The notes below the pieces were generated by a model. The model had not been told where the DNA came from, ran no database searches, and saw only the letters and a list, made by a program, of their open reading frames with translations. A DNA stretch of 64,000 nucleotides from Nipponacmea schrenckii (Eukaryota > Mollusca > Gastropoda > Lottiidae). The stretch covers positions 11,966,001 to 12,030,000 of the forward strand of contig CM060202.1 of NCBI GenBank assembly GCA_030562195.1, written 5' to 3'. The translations under genes were made by a program, and so were the position numbers. Below, in pieces: positions 52,401 to 63,826 of the stretch; position 1 is the first letter of the stretch, and every line of letters starts with the position of its first letter.

Positions 52401-54450
52401 TGTCCACATAGGCGTAATCGAAAAACGCCACGCTTTGCCGACGCGGCGTAAAACGCCCATAACCTCCGAAGGGGGTTTGAGCGTTTCATGCCTGGCGTGA
52501 TTCAATAGCTGCAAGTGAATAAAATTGCACTCCAAATGTCACGTGAGCATATTTTGCAGCAATTACACCCCAAATTACGCCTGCGAGTACGCTTACCGAC
52601 GCGTATTACGTGGCATGAAAACGCTCCTGAAAACGCGAATGTGGACACAGGCCTTTATAATCTGTTAGCTTGTTATCGTAAAGCAATTTAAATTCAGTCC
52701 ATTTGTATTGAATTTTAATATCTGAAGTCTTTTTATAAAGAAAAACATCTAGAATTATTGAATTTGTATTGATAAACTTACAGCTTTATATTTTATTTTA
52801 TAAGTATTTTTTATAGGACAAAAGACCTAATATTTGTAACAGGTGTCTCCATTATCTAATGGCGTTAAAAACTTGACCATCTGTTTAACTTTCGTCATGT
52901 CTATACAATAATGTTCAGTTCTGAGTAAGAAATGAATTGAGAGGAGGTAGAATACGAAATAAATCCATAAATTTATAAATCCTACTTTAAATAGTACATA
53001 CAAGTATAGTACGCCTTTCAACCCCTAGTTGCGTTGCCCACACATCAAACACAGTGACACCGTAATTATAAGTGAGCTGCTCGGAAGTTTTGGTAAAATG
53101 TTTCTTAATCTTGAATTACAGCCGTGGCATAAGATACTTTAAACATAAGTTATACTTCTGACGCCGCCATATTCTCATTCCTCATATTCAAGATCTTTAT
53201 ATTAATTGGGTAGCGTCACCACGAAAGATTCAAAATACTGGTACTTCTATCGTACATGCTTAATTTGAATCACGGGCAATGAGTTCATAACCTTTTCTCC
53301 GAGTATTAACTAATTTTTCTTGATCGGGTAACCACTATATTGTGTATCCATAGTATGTTTTGTATTTAAGCCAAGGGCAACAACTCCTAAATCGTTTATT
53401 GCAGATTGATACCCAATTCAAACTTGGTCGAGATCTCATCAATATAATATGCTTAATTGCCTACAAGCGAAATTTGACGCATATGCCAAAAGACAAGGGC
53501 AATAACTCCAAAACCGTTCGTACTTTTATTACCAAATCTGACCTGTGCATTCCAAGTTTCATCAAGATCGCAAAATACCTGTAGCGTATATCGCGGCTAC
53601 AAGCCGAATTCGTCAGTTTTATTTAGACCAGGGCTATAACCCCATAACCTATTCATACTAGTCAAATTTGGTCGAGATTTCATCTATAAATATGTACATA
53701 CCAAGTTTCATCAAATTCAGCTAAAAAACTTAGCCTCTATCGTGCCTACAAACTAATTTGACACATTTTCAAGGCCGTTCACTCAAAAACAGTTAAACAT
53801 ATTCCTTGAAATTTTCGAAATTAACGAGTTCTCATTAATATATATACATGCATACCTATTTTCGTCCACCAAGTTTCGTCAAAATCCATCAAGAAACCAG
53901 CTATCGTGTCCACAAAGAACAAGGGTAAATAATTTTCGATTGGTTTGATTTTCAATGGGGTTTATCCTTGATGTACGGACTTATTTCATCTGGACTAGTC
54001 AAAGGAATCATTATGTGTATATGGTTACTCATTACGTGAGTCAAACAAGGCATCGACAAACACTCATTTTTCTGAGTCAAATCACTCATCTTAATAATAT
54101 AATATAACTAACTTTGGAGTAATGACAGGTATGAACTAACCTTCGTGGTGTTCTTCTATAATAAAAGTAGGAGTTGTTGTCGGAGCTTCTTCTTCAATTA
54201 ATACCTCATCATCCATCATATCGATCACCAACTTCTGATAAGATTTGGAACTTTCGGATTCCGGATATTGTCTATTAGTAATGGTATTAAATTGTTGACG
54301 TTCAGATTGTCTGTTCATAATGTTCACATTATTTCCGTCATCATTTCGTTTAAAATTTAGTATGGGTACCCTAAATATATACAATGTGATACAACAACAA
54401 ACAAAAACAATTGGAAAAACAGTTCTGAATTTTACCACTCGCGAAAACAT
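49496..54450 (-). CDS. Membrane-anchored UPF0489 (C5orf22-like) protein, minus paralogue
   Basis: Four exons on the minus strand: 54450-54141, 52008-51947, 50964-50839 and 50584-49496, with introns in phases 1, 0 and 0. They sum to 1,587 bases, 528 residues. It starts MFSRVVKFRTVFPIVFVCCC, a single hydrophobic segment preceded by basic residues and read as a type II signal anchor, followed by a stem of about 65 residues. The UPF0489 domain then runs to the end: FIIEEHHEG, HIDGHSDF, NDAFIM, IFIYPSWDD, VFDIDEDYYGCEAA, LPDPRLVTICRSARDGY. These match in order the landmarks of human C5orf22 (VVEDHQE, HFDSHPD, VLDIDLDFF, LPKPTLVTIARSS). The family's reaction is unknown. The DxHxD and DIDxD blocks recall the metal site of arginase/deacetylase-fold enzymes (inference). 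Here the usual HPD is HSD. Introns 1 and 2 carry a MITE and inverted copies of the 160-base-unit elements. The paralogue faces it at 56209. Confidence 0.88.
51239..51715 (-). mobile_element. Inverted copy of the 36-kb element subfamily
   Basis: Reverse-complement unit hallmarks recur about three times: TTCATCAAAATCCATCAA, GCCTTCTAGAGT, AAGAACAAGGGCAATAA, TTCAATAGTGTTCATCCTTG. They match the units at 36003-36475 in opposite orientation. It lies in intron 2 of the minus UPF0489 gene. Ends not resolved. Confidence 0.6.
52311..52655. mobile_element. CpG-rich MITE with 59-base terminal inverted repeats
   Basis: Ends start AAGGCCTGTGTCCACATTCG on each strand. The inverted repeats are identical for 40 bases and match at 57 of 59 overall; both differences are C/T- or G/A-type changes. 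TA flanks each side (52309-52310 and 52656-52657), consistent with a TA target duplication. The 345-base element is far richer in G+C and CpG (ACGCGTCG, CGACGCGGCG) than the surrounding DNA and has no coding capacity. Near-identical ends suggest recent insertion. It sits in intron 1 of the minus UPF0489 gene. Confidence 0.88.
53370..53960 (-). mobile_element. Degenerate inverted copy of the 160-base-unit element
   Basis: About three to four diverged units in reverse orientation. Hallmarks are AAACTTGGTCGAGATCTCAT, GACAAGGGCAATAACTCCAA, CCAAGTTTCATCAAG and CTACAAGC. They match the reverse complement of the 29269 family (ATGAGATCTCGGACAAGTT, GAGTTATTGCACTTG). It lies in intron 1 of the minus UPF0489 gene. 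Confidence 0.6.
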
Positions 54451-56208
54451 TTCGACAATTAAAATAATAATAATAGTCTCAATAAAAGAAATGAAATGGA
54501 AAGATCACTCTCATAAACTCATATGAAGTAATAACAATCCGATTGCCTTATAAACTTTAAGTATAAAATAACCAGTGTTCCACGACATTGAAAAACAAAT
54601 ATCAATCATATTATTCACAAAATGGAAGATTATTTGAGTGCCGGGTGTTTACAAGAAAATCTATATATCAGAATAAGATAGGCCTATACATTTTCGAGAA
54701 TTTCAAAACCAAACCAGGTGTGACCCAGAAAATTTCGTCCGAACTGTTTTATTAGTTTTATATATAATATGTAATCATATTAATCAATTTCATAAGGTCA
54801 TCCGTAACTAAAATTAATTTGCATAAAAAGCAAAGATTTAGAGCACTCCACCTCGACGCGTGTCAACTCGTCCCGAAGTTCAAAATGTCAAGAGAAAGCA
54901 AAGTTTTGTCAAACTTCAGTGAATGGTAAAGAGTCAAAACGCATTTGCCTCATACGAATTTCAACATGAGGTAACTCAATATAGGTCTATCGCACTACCA
55001 CATAATACACACCAGAGCGAAATTAGTGGATATTAATCTCCAAAACTAACGTGATCCCCACTTTCTTGTCACATGTTTTCTTTTTCTCAAGAAAAATGAC
55101 GTTAACGTATCACGATGGTAATTAGAGATTGGAAGAGATAACAATATTGTAGTTAGGTGAAAAAGAAACCCCCAAAAACTGTCGATATCGGATTGAATGA
55201 CGTGATTTTATTCAATTCCCTGTGATAGAGCCAGTGCATTACACTGAATAATTTCAATTCTAAATAAACTATAATGGCAAAGTGGAAATATTTGCAGGAA
55301 ATGAAATCATTTTGTCTTGCGAACTTTTTATTCTGTCAGGACATTACATTATCTCCAGAAAACTATATTTTTACCTATTTGAAAACGTATGATTCATATC
55401 TAAATATTATAATATTAAAATCTTATAGTCACGTAATTTTTCCACAATAATAAGAAATTGCATTGAGCTATTTTCAAATAACAATTTCAGGGTGTTCTAA
55501 TTCTCTTTTTTCCGTCAGGAGCACGTGGTCATGTATGAGCACATGACCACAAAATCAATGCTTCGCTTTCGAATAAACTTCAAACCAGGTAACTAATAAT
55601 TTATTGATCAAAAATGAAATTATTGACGAATTATTCTACGACAGGTTAGCATTCGGATACACCACAGCCACAGTGAAAAGAAACAAAATTTGCTCTCAAA
55701 CTGAATTCCCAATAATGAGATGGTCGTTGATGACTCTTACATAGGCCTACAATGATAAAACGTGATAATTTTACAACAGATTTACGTTCAATGATTGGAT
55801 GTTTACTATAAGAGTCGAGAGAGCTACAAATGTTAATTATGAAAGTTGTTTATTTTGGCGCTAATTTGAATAAGCAAATAATGGAACTGATCTGGTAACA
55901 TATTTTACACACCAGCTAAGCATCCGGGTAGCATTTTACAACCTGTAATAGACACGCATTCATTTTTGACCAGCTAACTGTTAAGTAGCCAGGACACATT
56001 TAAGGGTTTGTAGAAATTGTGTTGGAAAAATAAATTTGATTTCTGTCAATACTACAGTGGGCTATCAAGTGTCTTATAGTGGGGTGCCCACTGTCTTCTG
56101 TTAATAGAACTAGCTAATTGGGAAAAATCTCGATTCGTAGATCATCCTAGACCACAGCTCCTAGAGCAGGCTACACGTGAAAAATTGGAAAATAGGGAAG
56201 GGACAATC
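54451..56208. promoter_or_regulatory. Divergent intergenic region of the UPF0489 pair
   Basis: About 1.76 kb between the two start codons, so both promoters must lie here or share elements. No clear TATA or CpG-island character stands out. The one structured site is the palindrome at 55522-55550. No repeat of the families described elsewhere was seen. Confidence 0.5.
55522..55550. promoter_or_regulatory. E-box fused to a perfect 10-base palindrome
   Basis: GTGGTCATGT (55525-55534) and its exact reverse complement ACATGACCAC (55541-55550) flank a six-base spacer. A CACGTG E-box at 55522-55527 overlaps the left arm. It may be a bHLH or dimeric-factor site in the shared promoter region; functional role is inference. 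Confidence 0.4.
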
Positions 56209-58595
56209 ATGATGTCACGACTAACACCTTATAGAGTTTTTGAAGTCACCGTGTTCTTCTGTGTTGTATGGACCTTCTTAACCACACTGTGCTGGACATG
56301 GTTCTTGTGGACTGACCATGTGTTTAAATCTTCTGATATTCCAACAATTCAAGAACATTGGGAACCGATTGTCCGTCTTGAATCAGATGTCTTGTTTCAG
56401 CCGTTACGGCTCCAGAACCCACCTACGCGCGTGTCACCTAGACCCAAAGTTACACCAGTTTATATTGTAGAAGAACATCACGAAGGTTTGTAATTCAATT
56501 TGGTTCACTTCCCACATATTCGATCGTCGGCCATTAAAAGTCCCGTAGAAATGTCTGGGTCTCTATCTCTATAACCTATAGAACTAGCACATGAGTCATT
56601 CAGCTGGTAAGTATGCAATTATAGAATAGAGAATTAACTTGATGCCACTTTAATTTAATTACATGTTGTTACTGTCAATGCAGTATGAATCCTACAAAAA
56701 TAAATTGGAAGGGTATCTATGTCCCTTAATGAAACAATTGGTCGTATATAGTGAATATTATCTGTAAGGGTGATATCTTGTTATATATTTCAGTTTTAAC
56801 ATACTGGCATAATGCAGCCAATAGAGGTCTCTTACCAACACAAAACAACACGCTGGTAGGTGCGATTGAGTCAACTCTTTTGGAAAGTTTGCACACTGTC
56901 TTAACTAACCTTTCACTCTAAAAATTTAATAATTTTTCATGGACTGTTCTAGATCGACTGTCAAGGTTTGAAGCACTTGTTCACCTACATAAAAAAGTAA
57001 ATGTTAAAAAGACTCCTTACCTTACTCATAAACAAAGTAATGGTCATACAGTGTAATGCAACTCTTTATCTAGAAGCATCATAAGTGTGTTTGATTCTTT
57101 CAGTTTCATATTGACGCTCATCCTGATGGAGCTCCACCTGGTAACTGGCAGGCAGTCCCATTTTTTCGATTTCCAGTTTCAGAGAATGAAATACGTCTTA
57201 TGATTCAACAAAACGACGCTTTTATTCTTGTAAGTAGATAAAAGGATGAATATTTGTCATTCACTAAGCTTCAGGTTTAGATATAGGTCCATTCTACCTT
57301 AAAATATACCGCTTCTTAGAAAAAAACACCATATCTTTTGCTGTGAAAATTTCGTTTTCAAGACGTGGGCTTCTTACACTCCCTATGGTTTTACAGCCAA
57401 TAGTTATATGTTTAGATTCCACCATATCCTTTGCATGGACAAGTAAATATATAAAGGTCTAAGAAGTTTACTTTAAAAAATTTCGTCCTCCCGATTTCAG
57501 GAGTCAGTTGTAACAGGGTTTATCAACAGATGGATCTACGTCTTCTCTTCTTGGGACCCTCAACAGGAACTTGATGATGATTATTTAAGATATACAAGAG
57601 ATATTGGTGCTTACACTCTCTCCGAGAACACCACGAATTCGATATGCCAGTGTGAGTTTCAAGAAGGGCAGAGAAACTGCATGCGAGAAACTGGAGATCG
57701 CGGATATGAAAAGTTAATCGAAATTCCACCTGATCATTGCCATATAAAGGGTGTGCTTACAACAGAATTTTTGTCAGAGCAAAAAGCAATCGAGCTTCTG
57801 AAGACCACAGATTGGCTGTCACCAATGGAAAACTTGGTTCTGGACATCGATGAAGATTTTTATGGATGTGAAGCAGCTTGTATGCCACTCTACGATGTAG
57901 GAATACTCGAACCAGAAATACAAACTTTAAAGGGATTGGTATCACGTATATTCTGTCCAATAAATACCTTGCAGGAGCGAAAATTGGACCAGATATTTCA
58001 CAGAATAACGCAACGATTGATAGGATGGAAACCAAACAACCATAACATGACCATACTTCAGCAGAAGAGAGCATTCATTAAAATTGTGATAGACGAAGTT
58101 GAAACGGTTCTTGATATTAACAACGTCCAAAAGTGTCAGGGGCATACACTCTTTCGGGCATATTTAGGTATGCTTATAAATAAGCTTGCAAACTATACTG
58201 AAGAGCAATTGCGAGCCCTTAGTGAGGTCGGGCTGTGCTTAGGGGGTACCCCAAAAGCTGGAGAATTTGATTATCGATATGGGGCAATGATTTGTGATGG
58301 ATACAATCGACCAAATGAAACAATGGTATATTTTCACACTCCGACTATTCAGGAAATTGACGATCGCACAATCCAATTGGGAGAGATCCTTCATCTCCTT
58401 CCAGAACCAGATGTAGTTACAATCTGTAGATCCATGAGAGATGGTTACACTCCTAGAAAGTTCTTCCATAAAATAGAACACGACGTATTGAAACTGCTTG
58501 AGGACAATTTTGAAAAAATAACTAACGATTCTGTACATTATGATAATGATTTACTTGGTGGAAGGTATGGATGGCCGGACAGGCATGAAGTATGA
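56209..58595 (+). CDS. Membrane-anchored UPF0489 (C5orf22-like) protein, plus paralogue
   Basis: Four exons: 56209-56485, 56794-56855, 57104-57229 and 57501-58595, with the same intron phases (1, 0, 0) and the same lengths of exons 2 and 3 (62 and 126 bases) as the divergent paralogue. The product is about 519 residues. The start is ATG at 56209 (MMSRLTPYR), matching the MFSR start of the other copy. The in-frame TTG at 56185 is not used. A hydrophobic span, VFFCVVWTFLTTLCWTWFLW, forms the N-terminal anchor. The UPF0489 domain shows YIVEEHHEG, HIDAHPDG, NDAFIL, IYVFSSWDP, VLDIDEDFYGCEAA and LPEPDVVTICRSMRDGYTP. Extra cysteines (CQCEFQEGQRNC) precede the DIDED block, compatible with disulfides on the lumenal side. 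Conserved YGCEAA after DIDED in both copies is a sublineage signature. Tandem inverted duplication is the simplest origin. Confidence 0.9.
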
Positions 58596-60394
58596 AGGAA
58601 CGCCTTATTATCGATTTTGTTCTTAGATTATTGTTTTGATGTTGATGTCTTGCTTCGGACTTTCCATCTTCACAATGGCAAGCTAAAATCAAGATTAATA
58701 TCTTTACCACTAATAACCACATTTCTTATAAAACGGAAGTTTGTAAAAGACTGTGAAGTAACTGCGTACAATCCAAATTTCTCCGATACATTCAAGGTAT
58801 AAGTAAAGATAGCAATTTGAAGGAATTCGGTCACAATTTCAATTTATCAAAAGTGCTTTTCAGTAGCGGATGGCGAGAAGTTCAACTCGCGTGGTATCAA
58901 GTTCTGTCATTTTTTACAGAGAAATGATCATTACATTGTCTGAATATGGCATTGTAATATCAAAGACATTTAATTTAGTGTTCGTCATTTGTGATATGAA
59001 ATTTTATTGAACCTTTTCGATAGCAGGTATGGCAACTCAATGCGTTCTCATCTATATCTTTTTTTGAAAATTTCATTGAATATTTTGGAATCATTTGAGT
59101 GAATTCAAGAGTATTATTGGCCATAAAAATTGCTTCTCTGACTTAAATGTTTGTTTTTCTTTTTTTTTTTTTTAATTATCTGGGAAAATCCATAAAATAA
59201 GAAGAATTGGGATCCCTGAATACTGAGGTCTGGAGATATGCAAAGATAAAAACGATGTTAATCATATCTATTTCATTTTAATTTTAAGTTTAGCAGATAA
59301 CAGATAAAAGATATGATACAGAAACTGTTATAACAAGATTTAACCCCAGAGGAGTAAAATTTCAAAGCAGTTCACATATATACAAATTTCCACAAAAATT
59401 TACTATTTCAAGATTTACATATAAAGGTACAAGTATAGTTCAGAAAAAGAATAAAATAAAAAAACATAATTACATGAATGTTGACTATTTGATGAGAATA
59501 TAATTTCTGGTCCTTTAACATTTACAGTCCTCAAATAATATGATATACCAACTAATAGTATATAATGCTACTGACCCATACCACTTTATAAAAGGAAATA
59601 TGAAATGGAAATCATATTTTGCCAAATCAATTCCAATGTTAAGGTGTGAAAATACTACATATTCAATTAAAACCTTGTATTTGAGCTACTCAAAGTTATA
59701 TATACAGCTATAATCTGTAAACTGAAATGCAAGTCAGATATCAGGGCTGGAAGGCACAACAAGGATTTACTGGTGATTGGAAAGACTTGATGAATAAATC
59801 ACATCATAATAATCACATTAATACAATTCAGTGTTACAGATATTATATTCACTCACATCCAGTACAGCTGAAAAGTGTTGAAATCAATATACACAAGAAC
59901 AGTACATTGTGAATTGGAGGAATGAATTGTCAAACTAACTACTATACTTCTAAAAAAACAAATTGCATATATTATCACTAAAACTATGTCAAAATAACAT
60001 GGACTGCTCAAGGGATGAACAGCTTTAGCTCAAATCAAAACTTTGAGTTATGAAAAAACATAATATAAGTAATAATTCAGAAGCTGAGTCAATTCCATCC
60101 AAATATTTTCCATTAGAAAATGATCTTTGCTATTATGACAAATTGAAAGAAAAAGTCAGAAAATAAAAATAAAATGATTAATTGATTAATGACATTCTAT
60201 TGAAAACAGTAACTAGATTGAGAATTGAAAAAAAATGATGACCAATCTGATAAAAATACAGAGATGGATATATATTAGATCACTGTATTTCTGTCTTCCT
60301 ATGCTTCCTACTCTTGATAACCCTAATTTGAGGGAGATTTTTCTTTAATAAATCAATTGAATTTGACTAGATTATTTCTTGATTATACTAGTGT
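58596..60394. other. 3' flank of the plus UPF0489 gene
   Basis: Presumed 3' UTR and intergenic DNA. AATAAA appears at 59450-59455 but far from the stop, so the end of the transcript is unresolved. A T14-type run lies near 59160-59173. No other gene supported. Confidence 0.45.
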
Positions 60395-60548
60395 GCTAAG
60401 TCTGTGCACGTTAAAGATCACTCGACAGTTGAAAATCACAAAAAGAGTCGGCTTATACCGCTGTCCTGGCAAAATTTCCCTCATTGCACACTGCGTGGCC
60501 CATCATATAGCTCATTAAGCGTAGAAGAGTAGGACGCAAATCTTTTTT
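60395..60548 (+). mobile_element. 5'-truncated SINE copy
   Basis: Matches the 3' body of the SINE at 14960 in the same order: TTAAAGATCACTCGACAGTT, ATCACAAAAAGAGT, CTGTCCTGGCAAAATTTCCC, TTGCACAC, GTAGGACGCAAAT. The tRNA-like head is absent. Confidence 0.65.
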
Positions 60549-63500
60549 GTTGTTTTTAAATTTATGCAATAAACCAACTGAATACTTAAAAACAGTTATA
60601 GTAATAAAGGTTAATTTTTTTAATTAACTTTAGAATTATTTAGCATAATACTCAACACATTTTCATCAGATTGGTTTAATATGCTGAAATCAAGATGGTG
60701 AATTGAATACAATATGATATTTAAATATGATATGTCATGACTTAGTGACAATTGCTACTAAATTTGTAATGCTGTTTGCTCTAAGAATATATTTGACATA
60801 TTATCTATCTCCCACTAATATAAGCCATAATAGAATTTTTTTTTCCTTTGTATTTCGACTAATGTACATAAATATATTTAATTTTTCAAGTAAATACACT
60901 CTAGAAATACTATTTCCTTCTCAAAATCATGCATTGTAAACAATCAAACAAATTTGCATGATAAATTACCAGAAACATTTTTTTTTGATTATTTAACAAA
61001 TTCAACTATGGTTTTGATCAAAATTTGATTGGAATACCAAACAACCTTTCATGATTACTTTCTGATAAGTAAAACAAATTTTTGTTGTTGGATTGAATGT
61101 AAACAAAGTTGCTGTCTTGAGTAGGAAAAATAATAAATCCATCAATCGGTAAACAGTTCTTAAAAAAAGGAATATATTTATATATATTTAATTAAGGAAC
61201 ACATGCAAAGGGAATTTATGAATAAAATCAAATTTCATAATTGAAATATTCTAATAAATAGAGCACCAAGCATACTACAAACTTCACTTTGTTCAATATA
61301 ACTTTTAATAACTAGATTCAATTTATTATACGATATGCAAATATATCTTATTTAATTTTTAATTATATCCCAAAGAAACTGATAACTTTATTCAAGTCAA
61401 GCTATCTTTATTAGCATAATTTTACTCCACATAGCAATGTACCATGATTATTGTCAACCATATATAAAAAGGATGACACACAAGAATATATAATGTAATA
61501 TATCAGTTGCAGCCCATACATATCTACCATTAGAATATAATATATCAAATGATAAAATATGAAAGTGAGTAAATCAGATGAATAATGAAAGAGTTACAAC
61601 ATCTAACCGTATATACAATAACTAAATAACAAAATTTAACAGAATATAATAGGGGACTAAACATACAAATATTTTAACGATCTCACTTGCAAACAATAAT
61701 TTGAACAATATCATGCCATCTAAAATTTCAGGGCCATTATGATCATTTTCAGTCATAAATTTGGTAGAGACAGAAAGGCTCCACAGGACTCCAACCCTCT
61801 GTATGCCATATAGAGATTCATCAAGTGAGGCTTACAAGTTTACTTGTTATGGCAGTGTTCACAGACAGTAACAGTTCTTTCAAATTTTCCTGTTCATCAA
61901 ATCACAAGACATCAAGTAATAAATTTACCATATGAGACACCTTGTATTTCAAATGTCAAAGTTTTTCAGTGGAGTCTTCATACTTTACTATCAGCAGAAA
62001 TTTCAAAGGATGAAACATTTGTAAACTGTTAACATTGTTCAAATTATGTAATATATTTCTACAAAATATGCCATTAAACATTATCTAAAAAAAAAGACAA
62101 AAAAAATGTATATCACAATTTCACTATCAGGGTTAAAACACACTAGGACATTTTTGCAATTTTGCAACATTTCAATGGCCAAGCACACTATTTTGTTAAT
62201 TCTTCGATAAATAGCTTCAAAAGAGTGCTAGAAATGTGTTTATTGCCAGAAATATACTATATATTCCTATATATTAAGAGACTAAATGCTGACCCTTGAT
62301 TAAGCATGACTACAATCTCATCACTAATTTTTATATGTCAAGGTTTCTCAGACAATTATAAATTGACTCACAAAACTCTAATTTACTCATTATGTAAACT
62401 GATTGCTATTAATTCAAATTGAACAATACACATGGTGTTATTAGGCAATATTATATAGCAATGCTAAATCAAGGGTCAGCAGAAACAAACTCTTACCACC
62501 TATTATAAATCAAGATGGCCTTTTTTCAACACATAGTATTATATACAAAGAGAAATAAAATTTAGCATACAATATTTACATTAAATTACATGTATCCACA
62601 GGATATGGTGTCATTTATCACAATATTGTATGTCAATATACAGAACTTTGTTCAGGTACTTATAATAATAAATTACCAAGAATTGATCTGTACTAGATCA
62701 TTAACCAATGAGTTTGTTTGACTTTTTAATTAAACTACAAATATTGAAATTGATCTCTCACAAAAATTGAGATTAAATTCCATAGTTTTTGAAGTTGCTA
62801 TGGTTATTCAGTTAAAAACCTCAACAGAAATATACATCATCAGGCTACATTAGGGATTAACATTTTAGCATTTTTTCACGGATTTAAAGAAAAGTAAAGA
62901 AAAAGAAAGAGATTCTTTGAAAGATTGGTAGTAAGGACTTCAAGTTTGTATATCACATAAAGGAAGGGACTGTTGAGTTCTCCTATATCTCATTATAATA
63001 TTCTTTACAATATACACAAATCAATCATAAATCATAATTTTCAATTACTTTATAGCATTGAATCACAGTGTACAAGTTGAATAAGTATATGTAATGATTA
63101 AAGACATTGAAATATTCTTCTGTTCATTCATACTCATCACTGAAACCAGGTGCTTTTTGATAAAAGCTCTAATAAGAGTGAATAGTATTGTTAGGTGGGA
63201 AAGTGTCAATTAATTCAACAGGAAACATATATTTACCCTATATCAGTATTATTGGAAACTATAGTGAAGTGGCTGATGTAATATAATTGGTTGAAATCTA
63301 TATAAAAATACATATAGATACATGTACCTGATGTAAATGACTAGTGGGTCTGGATAAGTCAAGTCATTCCTCAATTTCACAGATCAAATTTGTGAGCAGT
63401 TAGTTCCTATACGTAATAATTAATATGTTTTCGTGTATAAAATTAAACTGTTATATATTGTAATTAATCTAGGGTTGTCCTATTGTGTCTTATAAATCAC

Positions 63501-63826
63501 AGAACATGGCTCATATTAGGTCAAAATATAAAAATAACAATAACCCTGTTTTCATACTGTTAAACTCTAAATCATTAATGTTACTAAAAAAGCCTTATCT
63601 AACACTCTGGAATAAACTGTTATCTTCTAAGCTAAAATGTACAATTATTAACAAAGCAAGCATTTCTAATTTTGGCCATTCTGAATCATTTTTCTAATTA
63701 TTAACATACTCAATACATACCGATTAAAACAGAAACAACTAACAAAAACTAGAAAATACAAAGAAACTAGTTGAGAACTGAAGTCCTAAATTGAGATTAC
63801 AATGAAAGGTCAAGGTCATTCACAGA
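60549..63826. other. AT-rich stretch, possibly long 3' UTR of the minus-strand gene
   Basis: No open frame with recognisable motifs and no repeat identified. It directly follows (on the minus strand) the stop codon at 63827, so part of it should be that gene's 3' UTR. The polyadenylation site cannot be picked out among many AT-rich hexamers. Confidence 0.45.

Noticed and set aside
56185..56208. Upstream start of the plus UPF0489 protein
   Set aside because: This codon is TTG; the ATG at 56209 matches the start of the paralogue.
57757..58722. Several minus-strand frames of 66-105 codons
   Set aside because: Antisense shadows of the last exon of the plus UPF0489 gene.
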